From Pomphorhynchus laevis (Eukaryota; Acanthocephala; Palaeacanthocephala; Echinorhynchida; Pomphorhynchidae): a stretch of 64,000 nucleotides of DNA. Below the pieces are notes generated by a model. It saw only the letters and a list, made by a program, of their open reading frames with translations. It had not been told where the DNA came from and did no database searches. The stretch covers positions 25,017 to 89,016 of the forward strand of contig WNNJ02003359.1 of assembly GCA_012934845.2 (NCBI GenBank), written 5' to 3'. Position numbers and translations under genes: made by a program. This document shows positions 34,101 to 41,086 of this stretch, one piece after another (the stretch's first letter is position 1; the number at the start of each line of letters is the position of its first letter).

Positions 34101-36471
34101 AGATGAAAGATGGACAAATAGAAATATAAACACTTCTCATTTGGCCCTTATTAATAACTTTAATAAGTCAAAGTAAACATGATAAATCCTGTTATCATGT
34201 TGAGTATTAACACACATGGTTAATAATTTAATGTTATTAATTTTATGTAAATAAGTCAATCTTTAAATAAACAGAATCATTTAAACTTTGTGTAAACTGA
34301 GAATTACTCATCTTTAAAACTTACTTTTTTTAATTATTTTATTACTTAATTATTATTTCAAATATTTAGACTTTTAAAATTAATGATTAATATTAATAAT
34401 ATTTATGGAAAGAGCTACCAGAAATTAGTGAAATTTAATAAATCGTAACATTATCGTTTCGAGGTGATACGATATATATACAAAACATCATATGAATAGA
34501 TAAAATAATAAATTAAATGAGCAACACGCCTTAAGATAATGTAAAACATATATATTTAAAATAATATTTAATAAGATAAAAACAAATTATGTACATTTTT
34601 AGAAGATAAATATAAAGAAGAGCCATTATTCTATTAAATTTAAATAGCTTAATTATAAAGAAGTAATATATTCTAATGTTTTAAAAGTGATCGGTATCTA
34701 CACAGTCATATAATGTATTAACTATTTTAAGTTAATTATAAAATTTAATAATATTGGGACTGTAATATTATAATAATTATAATAATATTATAATTATTAT
34801 ATCAAAATTATAATATTATTTGCTATCAAGTAATATTAGCTATTATAATCTTATTAACTATTGATACTTAATCATACTTGTTTAATAATTGTTTATAATT
34901 TCTATTAAATATTAATATACTAAAAAGATATATTTATGTAGTATCTGATAAATTTGTCAATTGAGCAATTCCATAATTTTAATTTAAATATTTATGTGCA
35001 TCTTGAGTATTATATATTTCGTATGATATCATACAGATATTATATAACTTGATATATTATTAGCTATTAAGTTATACTATCATACCTTAATATATTATTA
35101 TAATTTAATTTTATTTATAAATAATAAATGAAATAATTTATTAATAATTAAATTTTATTTAATTTATAAATAATTATATTTAAATAGAAAAAAATTATTA
35201 TATGTTCTTTCATATAACTTTTACATATTTAAGGCATTACGAGCATTTCATCACCAATCACCGAACATGTTTTAAATTATGGCCAATTAATTTGCCATTT
35301 ATTGCCAATTAATAAGCATAAAATTTAAAATTTGTAATTCTTTTCATTAATTCACTTAGCTAGAAACATAATGCTTTTAATTTATCAAAAGATAATCAAT
35401 AAAATATAATTTATAATTCACTTTTTTATATCTTATAAATTTGTCAATATTTATGTTTTTTATGATTGCATCCACATTTAATCATAAATTTTAACATTAA
35501 AACGTAAAATATCCCAAATAAAAGAGGAATTTATTTTATATTTCGCTAATCACTGTTAACATTTTCAGAAAAATAGTAATATACATATTTCGACAAACGT
35601 TAGGTTTTTGTCAAACGTTAGGTTTTTAGTCTTAATTATTATATTATAATTAAATAAATGTAATCTAAAATTTTTGCTTCATTAGATGATAAAAATTAAT
35701 AATAACCTCACAAAAATTGGCGAATAGATAAAAACTATGAATTATGTTTTTGCTCTATCATATTTTTTGTTTTTCATTTTTCTAAATGACAAGCATTTTT
35801 TAAATGTCTGCTGTTTATGCGATAAACATTTTTTAATTTCATTCAACTTCAGCTTTTAATCTCACCGCTATTTTAGTACGTCATCGAAGTAAAATATTAA
35901 ATCGTCTGAATTAAAATATTAAATCTTCTTGAAAGTAAAAACTTAACAACTAGAAAAAATGAAATCATTTGGAAGCATGTTTCAACTTTCATATTTGGTA
36001 GAAATAACTTTTAAAATTTTAATGCGATAAATAATTTATATTTTTATAAATTTATTAAAATTTTATAAAATTATTATAATTAAATTATTCTAATTATAAA
36101 ATTATCCTAATGTAATTATATAATTAAATTTATGTCGACTGATTTTAATTAGCAAACAGCGTCCTATGAATTGCAATTTACCAAATTGTCATAACCGGTA
36201 AAATTCATTATTTGAATAAGTTTAATGAAATAAATTTATATTTACCTTTTAGAACAATGTTGCACCCGTTACGCTGTAAACTGTTTGTTATAATTTAATC
36301 GTAAATGTTTCCTACAGTTTAGTAACTATTAATTAGTATCATACAGTAAAAAATAACATTTTAATTAATTGAAAAAAATTGCAGCTTACCGTTTTCGTAT
36401 TTAAACTGTTCATTGATATCATCCGAGCATTGAATAGCAGCATGGTTGCTTGTAGTCGCCGTATATTTCAT
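271..36471 (-). CDS. SATB/DVE-family homeobox transcription factor (spliced gene, 5 coding exons)
   Basis: Seen: five minus-strand exons (36390-36471, 23908-24111, 22340-22466, 2773-3176, 271-1166) sum to 1713 nt, an exact multiple of three, giving 570 residues with matching phases at every junction. Domains: ULD/CMP at about residues 30-138 (GYILM-RHWKPL-like core followed by VTLKVRFF, matching SATB1 [11 protein letters not shown] and VTLKIQL); homeodomain 1 at about 231-295, ending YWFKNARAMCKR; homeodomain 2 at about 439-506, ending LWFKNHRAKLKR, with an extended helix 1-2 loop. Known: this architecture is typical of Defective proventriculus/DVE-1 and SATB proteins, nuclear DNA-binding regulators; the ULD tetramerises SATB1. 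Inferred: a DVE-type orthologue, shorter than insect Dve. No clear CUT domain. An in-frame stop lies nine codons before the ATG. A cassette exon near 10.6-11.0 kb cannot be excluded. The exon 2 donor has two or three in-frame alternatives. Confidence 0.85.
1167..2772 (-). other. Intron 4 of the homeobox gene
   Basis: 1.6 kb of about 80% AT sequence between the two homeodomain-1 exons. It has no ORF of note and no recognised repeat. Confidence 0.8.
2773..3176 (-). CDS. DVE/SATB-like gene, exon 4 (linker and first half of homeodomain 1)
   Basis: Acceptor CTCTTTGTAG before 3176; donor AAAAG|GTTTGA with GT at 2772-2771. Encodes a Ser/Asn-rich linker, in which KMDSIVKNLY faintly resembles the SATB CUTL segment MISSIVNSTYY (weak). 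RVTFDPATELPILLRMF follows, the start of homeodomain 1, with the FDP-ELP signature of DVE homeodomains. Phase 1 at the end joins exon 5 to give D-KKPLEFFNIQYWFKN. The intron before it is about 19 kb. Confidence 0.85.
4725..4768 (+). ncRNA. Degenerate hammerhead-like motif
   Basis: Stem II arms GACAT/ATGTC (4732-4736, 4751-4755) are followed by GAAA and then ACGTT, a palindromic stem III (ACGU) with H17=U. The CUGANGA box is damaged (CTTTGA). A partner fragment ending CGAAACGTC lies on the minus strand near 4.48 kb, suggesting a decayed inverted pair. Relic only. Confidence 0.35.
5310..5344. repeat. Perfect 15-bp inverted repeat (hairpin)
   Basis: Arms TTAGTGGATTTGGAC and its exact complement flank a 5-base loop (GAATC). 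The surrounding 92-codon AT-rich ORF has no recognisable protein features, so I read this as a structural repeat rather than coding sequence. Confidence 0.7.
6310..6358 (-). ncRNA. Hammerhead-like motif, left end of outer fold-back
   Basis: Minus strand: CTGATGA (6348-6342), stem TAGC-AGGA-GCTA, TC, GAAA (6327-6324), then TATTG. Stem I AATC/GATT can form. Stem II looks damaged relative to the opposite end (GATAG/CTATC). Lies in sense orientation within intron 3. Confidence 0.45.
6675..6729 (-). ncRNA. Hammerhead ribozyme, dimer type
   Basis: Minus strand: CTGAAGA (6719-6713; fits CUGANGA), stem II GCTAAC-AGAA-GTTAGC (6 bp), GAAA (6695-6692), then TATC. The stem III sequence AUAU is palindromic, so two molecules can complete it; H17 is C. 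Stem I is formed by TTTT/AAAA with further pairs after a bulge. All conserved core bases are intact. It is in sense orientation to the host gene's intron. Confidence 0.7.
6721..6765 (+). ncRNA. Hammerhead ribozyme motif, plus-strand partner
   Basis: CTGAAGA (6728-6734), stem GCTAGC/GTTAGC with one mismatch, GAAA (6752-6755), TATA (H17=A). The core is intact and stem II slightly weakened. Confidence 0.55.
6820..7254 (-). CDS. Unrecognised ORF inside fold-back element, with internal duplication
   Basis: A 144-codon open frame between the two hammerhead-bearing ends. The translation is rich in Ser, Thr, His, Asn and Pro. It contains a tandem duplication of about 34 residues (units with NNLH-SVKI-SSNIS--- STPVTHA, about 6870-6975 and 6976-7080). 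No domain, signal peptide or motif recognised. It may be an open frame by chance in a GA-rich tandem repeat; the in-phase repeat length favours neither reading. Confidence 0.3.
   Translation of the reverse strand: MKLLSHTPTSTTDKTSLNLDFPNNANSKGLHLVHHFSYSSPHLNTSHISFFSSRTPYFTSTVSLLNNLHPSVKIISSNISIQSIQQSTPVTHAPTVSPLNNLHHSVKILSSNISDQPIKHSTPVTHALNYLKYSLSIPVIGGAM
7338..7392 (+). ncRNA. Hammerhead ribozyme, dimer type
   Basis: CTGAAGA (7348-7354), perfect 6-bp stem II GCTAAC-AGTA-GTTAGC, GAAA (7372-7375), TATC. Palindromic AUAU stem III, H17=C. Stem I TTTT(A)TTA.. pairs with AAAA(A)TAAT. The opposite-strand copy of this palindrome has lost the conserved G8 (CTGATTA). Confidence 0.7.
7792..7842 (+). 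ncRNA. Hammerhead-like motif, right end of outer fold-back
   Basis: CTGATGA (7803-7809), an unpaired T, stem GATAG/CTATC, GAAA (7827-7830), TATT (palindromic AUAU, H17=U). One extra base between A9 and stem II leaves activity uncertain. Confidence 0.45.
9978..10023 (-). ncRNA. Hammerhead-like motif with one core substitution
   Basis: Minus strand: TTGACGA (10016-10010; CUGANGA with C3 to U), stem II GTCAGC-AATT-GCTGAC (6 bp), GAAA (9992-9989), then palindromic AAUU with H17=C. Stem I CTTTT/GAAAG pairs over 5 bp. In sense orientation within intron 3. Confidence 0.5.
10176..10215. repeat. Perfect 16-bp inverted repeat (hairpin)
   Basis: AGTTCTCAGGGCTGTC and its exact complement flank an 8-base loop. 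Far less AT-rich than the surroundings. Function unknown. Confidence 0.7.
10640..11021 (-). CDS. Coding-like segment in intron 3 (possible cassette exon or unrelated exon)
   Basis: Open on the minus strand, from an acceptor-like TGTATATCAG before 11021, into NYTACFKNTFYKTSG and an Asp/Asn/His-rich stretch (HDQHDDAPAAVQ; LPDNVVDVQG). Composition is balanced against AT-rich flanks. It is not phase-compatible with exon 3 from that acceptor. A second acceptor (GTATCATCGAG|T) is compatible, but the only phase-2 donor found (TT|GTGGTC) is weak. Could be an alternative exon of the homeobox gene, part of another gene, or a decayed insertion. No domain recognised. Confidence 0.3.
11608..11700. repeat. 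20-bp minisatellite, about 4.6 copies
   Basis: Nearly perfect tandem repeats of AGAGGCGACCATTTTTATAA, the last breaking off at GCGACCATG. Unit identity suggests recent expansion. Not a CRISPR array: there are no spacers. Confidence 0.9.
13280..13763. mobile_element. 480-bp palindromic fold-back element (SINE-core related)
   Basis: Arms of about 230 bp, roughly 93% identical by eye, meet at a 14-base loop (13517-13530). The inner arm shares boxes with the SINE pair at 53.7-54.2 kb: CAGATAAT, RGGRYC-GAAAC and GCTGATGAGRYCCACC. Each arm also has GCGTAGG/CCTACGC complementary segments. No ORF. The head-to-head structure suggests two copies joined or a snap-back reverse-transcription product (inferred). 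Confidence 0.65.
13637..13710 (+). ncRNA. Hammerhead boxes in non-canonical order (candidate)
   Basis: Order on the plus strand: GGACC-GAAA-CAC (13637-13648), CACTG-CTGATGA-GGTCC (13667-13683), GTGT-A-CAGT (13700-13708). GGACC/GGTCC would make stem II, ACAC/GTGT stem III, CACTG/CAGT stem I. In known hammerheads the cyclic order is cleavage strand, CUGAUGA strand, GAAA strand; here it is reversed, which implies crossing helices or trans/multimer folding. Speculative. Confidence 0.3.
15390..17835 (-). pseudogene. Non-LTR retrotransposon remnant: reverse transcriptase with C-terminal CCHC and PD-(D/E)XK-like region
   Basis: Minus-strand pieces in several frames: N-terminal segment (EYAWLKLLMFARKVISV, near 17.65 kb); RT motifs GIHPIAVGCTLRRLAAKIVA, LVKLDFHYAFNTANR, GFPQGNPLSPLLFSLAVNEV and AWYLDD (YLDD in place of the usual YADD) between 16.5 and 17.1 kb; then, in another frame, GLTLNPQKSELI. 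A C-terminal stretch has C-x2-C...H followed by SELNHIIQMALSSAGIPS and DGKRPD (15.45-15.65 kb). The last part resembles restriction-like endonuclease tails of some non-LTR elements. Frameshifts near 16.5 and 16.1-16.4 kb and at least one internal stop make it inactive. GC-richer than its surroundings. Family assignment is uncertain. Confidence 0.7.
18288..18660 (+). pseudogene. RTE-like LINE 3' fragment
   Basis: Encodes MLRWKSGVTRLDHVRN then IRQRY, a signature of the C-terminal region of RTE/CR1-type ORF2 proteins. It runs on, with breaks, to a tail shared with the 48.6-48.86 kb copy (GCGTGCAACTGAAAACTCAA; CCAAAGCAGCGATG). 5'-truncated. The minus-strand open frame over the same bases is a shadow. 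Confidence 0.7.
18782..18825 (-). ncRNA. PLE-type hammerhead-like hairpin
   Basis: Minus strand: CTGAAGA, A, GAGC-ATAA-GCTC, GAAACGC. The core boxes are intact, but there is an extra A between A9 and stem II, and the stem III palindrome is imperfect (ACGC where ACGU is expected). Same layout as the motifs at 50.48 and 62.22 kb, the latter just after a PLE stop codon. Confidence 0.4.
18892..19380. repeat. Dispersed repeat, copy 1 (about 485 bp)
   Basis: Nearly identical (about 97% by eye) to 32495-32975 in the same orientation, from CTTTGTGTAAAATAAAGATA to TGTGATTCTCC. The flanks differ. Includes an ATA-rich microsatellite slightly longer here. No coding potential or terminal repeats recognised. 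Confidence 0.85.
21135..22245. repeat. AT-rich satellite, about 9 direct units plus one inverted unit
   Basis: Units of about 75 or 120 bp are built around AACGGAATAAATTACCGTTA and TCGAATTTAATAAAAATAT. The long and short forms differ by presence of a TTAATATTTTTAAAAATTAA palindromic block. Nine units run in one direction; a final unit at about 22150-22245 is inverted, closing the array. Each unit is itself highly self-complementary. It ends about 95 bp from the exon 3 donor. Confidence 0.9.
22340..22466 (-). CDS. DVE/SATB-like gene, exon 3 (second half of ULD/CMP domain)
   Basis: Clean acceptor (TTCTTTGCAG, AG at 22468-22467) and donor (G|GTGAGA). The 127-nt exon encodes YILMRHWKPLNVEYICDV then NTTLSELVGDFPNFVTLK and VRFF. 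It aligns almost without gaps to SATB1 [20 protein letters not shown] and YHVVTLKIQL. This is the strongest family match of the gene. It ends in phase 2 (AG|), matching exon 4. Confidence 0.85.
22467..23907 (-). other. Intron 2 of the homeobox gene
   Basis: AT-rich. The only structure noted is a hairpin at about 22691-22720 (TAGTTGCAGATAT arms around TAATA). Confidence 0.7.
23908..24111 (-). CDS. DVE/SATB-like gene, exon 2 (first half of ULD/CMP domain)
   Basis: Acceptor TTTTAG at 24117-24112. Encodes KNIAIHFIIECELMM then a helix-rich stretch ending DCHSCAC. IAIHFIIECE aligns with SATB1 LPVFCVVEHY, the first ULD strand. I chose donor GTATGT at 23907; two other GT sites a few bases earlier also keep phase 1 and would shorten the exon slightly. 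Exon length 204 nt. Confidence 0.75.
24400..24540. repeat. Short degenerate tandem repeat
   Basis: Four to five imperfect units of about 30 bp around CTAAAGGTTCAATCATTAG and AATCATAACGC. Confidence 0.6.
24826..25434. mobile_element. Fold-back hammerhead element, copy of the 6.65-7.43 kb family, with nested insert
   Basis: Ends ATTGGAGCTGAATCAAAA...TTGATATTTCGCTAA and TTAGCGAAATATCAA...TTTAGCTCAAT match the 6.65-7.43 kb element. Inserted inside it is the left arm (about 24975-25345) of a long inverted repeat whose right arm is at 29.86-30.21 kb. Confidence 0.5.
24975..25345. repeat. Left arm of long inverted repeat around PLE remnant
   Basis: Reverse complement of 29862-30215, with only a few differences. 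It carries a decayed hammerhead on the minus strand (CTGAAGA, GCTAAC..GTTAGT, then AAAA with G12 lost, TATC). PLEs are known to carry terminal repeats in direct or inverted orientation, so the pair may mark the ends of the remnant between them (inference). Confidence 0.6.
25675..25735. repeat. 22-bp tandem repeat, 3 copies
   Basis: Three near-perfect copies of ACAAAACAAAAATGTGACCA. Confidence 0.8.
26485..26540 (-). ncRNA. Decayed hammerhead-like motif
   Basis: Minus strand: CTGATGA (26529-26523), then a weakly pairing segment ending CTATC, GAAA (26504-26501), AAUU-C. The cores and palindromic stem III are kept; stem II is lost. Related to the outer fold-back ends at 6.3 and 7.8 kb. Confidence 0.35.
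27055..27740 (-). pseudogene. Penelope-like element remnant (linker and GIY-YIG region)
   Basis: Minus strand, broken: RDRRQSALVALLNRKW (about 27.68 kb), then HCVANCVVITYT, LLCKECGKYYVGQTC and LRKRVYEYS at 27.15-27.3 kb. The C-x2-C followed by YYVGQT and R resembles the GIY-YIG nuclease of PLEs (YVG motif and following Arg). No reverse transcriptase motif was found upstream. Old and inactive. Confidence 0.6.
29862..30215. repeat. Right arm of long inverted repeat around PLE remnant
   Basis: Pairs with 24975-25345. On the plus strand it holds CTGAAGA (30026-30032), GCTAAC/GTTAGT, AAAA, TATC: a hammerhead with the catalytic G12 replaced. The same change in both arms means it predates their duplication, or that the arms were copied from each other. 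Confidence 0.6.
32085..32174 (-). ncRNA. Type III hammerhead relic of retrozyme-like unit
   Basis: Minus strand: GATTGCCGTC, stem I TGCTAG..CTGGCA with inner CCTTC/GAAGG, CTGATGA, stem II GTCAT-AGTG-ATGAC, AAAACGG. Homologous to the tandem units at 45.35-46.09 kb. The inner stem I pair is changed on both sides relative to those units (C:G to T:A). G12 of GAAA is A. Further similarity continues to about 31.98 kb. Confidence 0.65.
32495..32975. repeat. Dispersed repeat, copy 2
   Basis: Direct copy of 18892-19380; see there. Both copies lie in introns of the same gene (3 and 1). Confidence 0.85.
36390..36471 (-). CDS. DVE/SATB-like gene, coding exon 1 (start codon)
   Basis: ATG at 36471-36469 opens 27 codons (MKYTATTSNHAAIQC...), ending phase 1 at a good donor (G|GTAAGC, GT at 36389-36388). 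An in-frame TAA sits upstream, which supports this start. Phase 1 matches the acceptor of exon 2, completing an alanine codon. The peptide itself has no recognised domain and precedes the ULD. Confidence 0.75.
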
Positions 36472-38422
36472 CTTCGATTTTGCACCGTTTTGATCGCTTT
36501 ACTTAAGAAGTAGACAATAATTTAACAACGAAATAAGCTTTAGCTGAGACAAAGACTGTTGCCACCTTTAAATCTTTACGCTTGCAGCTAGAATTTCAAA
36601 TATTTCTAATAGAGAAATAGAGAAATGGCAGGCAAAAGCGATAATCGGTCCAGAGTGTCTGAAATTTGAGTTTTATTGTGTCGTTTTCAGAGTGTAATCT
36701 GTCTGCTGTAAATGAGGTGTCGAACAAATTCTAGTGTTTTAGCTGTTTTATAAGTAACTAAAATAAGGAACTTTTGGAATCGGGAAAATTCACTTTTCTC
36801 TTTTATTGTGCCTCGAATGTCTATCTGAATGTCAAATTTTTAAATTTTACAATTGGACTATAATACTGTATCTTTCTCAACTCTGTTGTTTTATATATGA
36901 TGCCGAGGGGCAGCACGAGCGTCAAAATAACATCGTGTTTTGATTTGCATGCGAATAACCGATCTGTCATGGATAGTTTTCTGCAAATAACTTAATAGTT
37001 AGAACGCTCATGTTCATCATGAGTTGTATCGCTACAGCAAAACAGAAAATCCTAATTTTATAATGCGTTTGATAATTATTGTGAGTTATAATTTGATGAA
37101 TACCCTAAATATGCATATAATACTTTTGAAATAATAATCTCCGTCAACTAATTTAGAGAGCTTGTGAAATCAGTAACAAATTTGTAGTTGAAAATTGTGT
37201 AGAAATCAAGAACTGAAATCGTAAAGTGATTTTTTTGAATTTCTGAGTACGCATTCCTTTGTTAAAATGACCATAAGAATGTGGCATGTCGATATTTTGG
37301 CAATATCGTACATAGCTCATAATAATGCGATGATCACAAAAATGTTTGAAAATAGACAACGTGAAATTATAAATATTTTACGTAAAAGTTTAATTTGAAG
37401 TAGAAATTGTCCTTTATAAAATTTTATTTGCAAAATAGGAAGGTTAAAAATTAGAGTTGAACATTGACCAAAGATATTCAGAGAGATACAAACTAAATGT
37501 TTTGTTAACTTAACGGTTAACGGTAGACTTAAAAAAGCATGTTTTGTTAACTTAACGGTAGACTTAAAAAAGCATTCAAGTTGACCACATTTATAAATTT
37601 ATTGTTTTCAATAAATATTTATTGAAATAAATATTTATTCAATATTCATTGTTTGCGCTACTTCTCTGTTGTATTTCACTGTTTTTAGTTTGAGTAAAAA
37701 TTATTTGTAATCAATTACGTTTAGTTTCATAAACCTAGAGGATATGTAAACTGCTTTAACAAGAAGTTATCAACATTTAAATGACTGTAATTTTATTAGA
37801 CATCCTATATGGTCAACTTAGCATTCAAGTTTACCACATAAATATATAAATATAAATATTTATATTTATATTAATTGTTGTATTGTTTCTCTGTTGTATT
37901 TCACTGTTTTTAGTTTGAGTAAAAAAGAAAAAATCCAACTATATAAATTCCATTAAACATCACTTTTCCATAGAAACTATTTCTATTATAAATTAAATAG
38001 ATAAATAACAGTTCATGATGATCTTTACTTGTAACATGTTAGTTAGTTTTCTGATTTCTTTGTTTATAAACACGTCTACATAGGAATTATTAAGGTATCC
38101 ATGATATTAAAATACCCGATATGGTTTTAATATTATTATGATCCTCCCAAATATTATTTTTTAATCAAAACATGACTGACATGGTTTTTCATTGAAAACA
38201 TACCATTGAATGATGTTATGTAAATTGTATATTCATATAATACATATGTATTTCATATTATAATACATAATATAATATATAATTATTCATAATTATAATA
38301 CATATAATTCCTATGTACATAGGAATTATTAAAGTTTCCATTATATTAAAATACCTGAAATGATGCAACAGTTAATAAATAACTTTTTTCAAATAAATTT
38401 AGTTGAAACCTAATAACAAAGC

Positions 38423-38610
38423 AGCTCCTTTTGTTGACCTCTAATCCTTATTCTTAAACATCGGCTGTTGCTTACTAGTCAATTCATAAAAATTGACTTT
38501 TATTCTAAATTTTAACTTGATATAAATATAAATTGTATAAAATCTTACATAATTATTTATTATTTATCTTTATTTTTATTTATATTTAATATAAAATATA
38601 GACTCAGTTA
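38423..38610. repeat. Fragment of LINE tail and PLE-flanking repeat
   Basis: Begins with CTAATCCTTATTCT, shared with the end of the 15.4 kb LINE and with 41.82 kb. It continues with GTCAATTCATAAAAATTGAC, a diverged third copy of the repeat that flanks the PLE. Confidence 0.5.
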
Positions 38611-38611
38611 A

Positions 38612-38795
38612 TTTCCGCTTAAGAGTTTAAATTTATTTTTGATATTATTGTGTTGATTTATATATTTTATTATTTTCTGTTTGATGATATTTTTATAGTA
38701 ACCTAGTTTAAAATATACAACCACTAAATTATTTAAATGATTTTGAAGAAAACCTATATCGTTACAAATTGTTGCAATTCTTAACATTTCATTAT
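38612..38795 (-). pseudogene. 5'-truncated PLE fragment, inverted next to the larger copy
   Basis: Encodes a stretch closely matching the C-terminal end of the 39.3-41.7 kb element (LRIATICNDIGFLQNHLNNL; FKLGYYKN; QKIIKYINQHNNIKNKF). It lies on the opposite strand immediately upstream. Truncated inverted partners are a recognised habit of PLE insertions. Confidence 0.75.
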
Positions 38796-39307
38796 TTATT
38801 AGTCAATTCATAAAAATGACGTTTATTTTAAATTTCAATTTTTTATTTTAACTTGATTTAAATTATAGAAAATCTAAAAACAATTATTAATTTTATTATT
38901 TAATTATTAAATTTTGATTTAGCATTATTATGTTTTGTTTATTTTATAATTATATTAAATACGTAGACTTAGTTAGCTGATTTGATTTGTTCTACTGACA
39001 TGTTATTATTGATATGTGGACTTTGTCTACTCGGTAATATGACCTCTGTCAGAAATACTGAAACTATGTATTATTGGTTACGATTTTACTATTATTTTTC
39101 CTTATTTTCAAATAAGTTTGATGAATTATTAATTTTTGAAAAAGAAAGAAGTTTGCATTCCAAGGTGTTTACACTTTAAAATGTAAACTGCTTCACGTGA
39201 TCACGTTTAAGAGACCAGGTAATGGCCGTTGTAAGTTTAGTCTAAGTCAACTAAACTAGGTGGCGACATCGAAAAAGCAAAGTTAAAAATTATGACTTAA
39301 AAGTTAC

Positions 39308-40105
39308 GTGTACTCAACCATATTGGAAAAATACGGAAGTACTAATGATTTCAATTTTAGATCTTTTAAATGTAACATAAAAAATTGTATATTTTGTGAT
39401 GTTATAAATAATAATTGTATCGTAAGTAATACGACAAACAAATGTTTTTCATTTAATATTAATAATAATTGTAACTGCAATACCACAGGTGTAGTGTATC
39501 TAATACAATGTACATGTGGATTGCAATATATAGGAAAAACATATCAAATGTTAAAAACTAGGTTTAGGCAACACATATATAATATACAGCATAATAGTCA
39601 AACTATATTTCATAAACATATGAGATTAATAAGACATGATATAAAAAATTGTAAATTATTTATTTTAGAACATATTATCGAAGAAAACATTTCAATATTA
39701 AACCAAAAACTATTAGAAAAAGAAGATTTTTGGATTAAAACGCTTAATTCTATGTACCCATTAGGATTGAATGACGTGGTACAAGGAATTGACAGAAGTA
39801 GTATAGTACATAACAAACAACTATATTATAATAATCCGGTTAAACGCAAACCAAGAAGTCATTGTGATAAAAGGAATAAGAAAAATAGAGTTAAAAATAT
39901 TAAAAAAGATATGTATATAAATGAACAATTAGAAATATTAAAACAACTTTTAAGAGATAATAAGCTGAAAGATCTTTATGTAAATATAAGAAGTTTTTCT
40001 AAAGATATCATATGTTCAATAAATCAAAAATTAATTAACGATTATGACCAGATAAGTTGTATAATAGCAGTTATTGTAATACAAAATACTATAATCGGAC
40101 AATAA
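39308..40105 (+). CDS. PLE N-terminal part: Cys-rich region and GIY-YIG endonuclease
   Basis: Open 265-codon frame. CNIKNCIFC forms a Cys cluster at about residues 22-30. GVVYLIQCTCGLQYIGKT at about 61-78 is the GIY-YIG core (VYL...YIG); the following LKTRFRQHI holds the conserved Arg and His. A Glu-rich helix (LLEKEDFWIKTLN) near 135-147 probably provides the metal-binding Glu. A Lys/Arg-rich linker follows. The likely role is nicking target DNA to prime reverse transcription. The start is arbitrary, since the frame is AT-rich; the related reading continues beyond this ORF in other frames. Confidence 0.75.
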   Translation: MYSTILEKYGSTNDFNFRSFKCNIKNCIFCDVINNNCIVSNTTNKCFSFNINNNCNCNTTGVVYLIQCTCGLQYIGKTYQMLKTRFRQHIYNIQHNSQTIFHKHMRLIRHDIKNCKLFILEHIIEENISILNQKLLEKEDFWIKTLNSMYPLGLNDVVQGIDRSSIVHNKQLYYNNPVKRKPRSHCDKRNKKNRVKNIKKDMYINEQLEILKQLLRDNKLKDLYVNIRSFSKDIICSINQKLINDYDQISCIIAVIVIQNTIIGQ

Positions 40106-40933
40106 ATGTTAATAATATTAATAGAAAACATACATTAACCATAAACTTCATTAATAAATGTATAGATAACATAAATATAGCGGGATTTTTAAATAATTCT
40201 AAAAGTAAAGAAATAATAGGGTCAGATTTAAGTAAATATATTCCTAAAATAAGGTATAAACTCCTACCACCATTAGGACGAAAAATTTGTAATTACAATA
40301 AAGAATTAAAATCAATATGTAACGATAATATTAGAAACATAATGGAAACAGAATGCAATTGTAAAAGTCTTAGTTTTGATAAAATAAATGAACATATATG
40401 TACCCATAATCTAGAATTAATTGAAAATTGTGAATTAAGAAAGCTGCTATCAAAAGGGTATAAATATAGATTAAATAATAACAACGATCAAAAATAAAAT
40501 TTACATTTCGTTATATAATAACTTAAATGATTACTTTAGTAAGCTGATTAATAGTGAAAGCACGAATATATCTAAGATAAACATTTGGAAAGATTATATA
40601 TTTGATAAAATTAAAAATAAAATGAAAATAACAAACAATTATAAAAGAAAAGATAAAATTAATAAAGATATGTATAAAGAACTTACTAAATTAAAGGATA
40701 ACTATATAATAACAACTATTGATAAAGCTAGTAATAACTTTGTCTTCATATGCAAAAAGCTTTATTATGATATACTGATGAAAGAAGTTAATTATAATGA
40801 TTTAAATATAAACACAACATATAAACGTAGTGGCTTTAGTTTAGAAACAATTATTACAAGTCATTGTTCTATAATTGATAAAAAGGGTATAAAGGTTGAA
40901 TTAGATAATAAAACTAGACCTATATTATATTAG
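40057..40933 (+). pseudogene. PLE middle region (broken)
   Basis: Two open stretches (40057-40497 and 40622-40933) encode Asn/Lys-rich sequence, including PPLGRKICNYNKEL and a Cys-rich ETECNCKSLSFDK. The second, LKDNYIITTIDKASNNFVFI, resembles the start of PLE reverse transcriptases (DKA/KNFV region). Confidence 0.6.
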
Positions 40934-41086
40934 AATTCATAATTACATAAAAATCTAATAAAACCTAGGTTCATATGTAATGCGTTAAAATGTACATTAA
41001 AACCACTTTCTGTCTATATGTTTTTGATAAATCAAAATTATTTAAAAGTAGGGACATCTATATTTAGATAATTAAAAGGTGTTCCA

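Larger units (their letters stand above)
24112..36389 (-). other. Intron 1 of the homeobox gene (about 12 kb, repeat-filled)
   Basis: Contains long inverted repeats and a Penelope remnant (24.8-30.2 kb), the second copy of a 480-bp dispersed repeat (32.5 kb) and a retrozyme relic (32.1 kb). 30.3-31.9 and 34.0-36.3 kb are AT-rich with nothing recognised, apart from a half-copy of the GATATTTCGCTAA hammerhead repeat near 35.54-35.58 kb. Confidence 0.7.

Noticed and set aside
36472-38422. Further upstream exons or a promoter for the homeobox gene
   Set aside because: No TATA-type or other promoter signal could be told from AT-rich background; the first ATG has an in-frame upstream stop.
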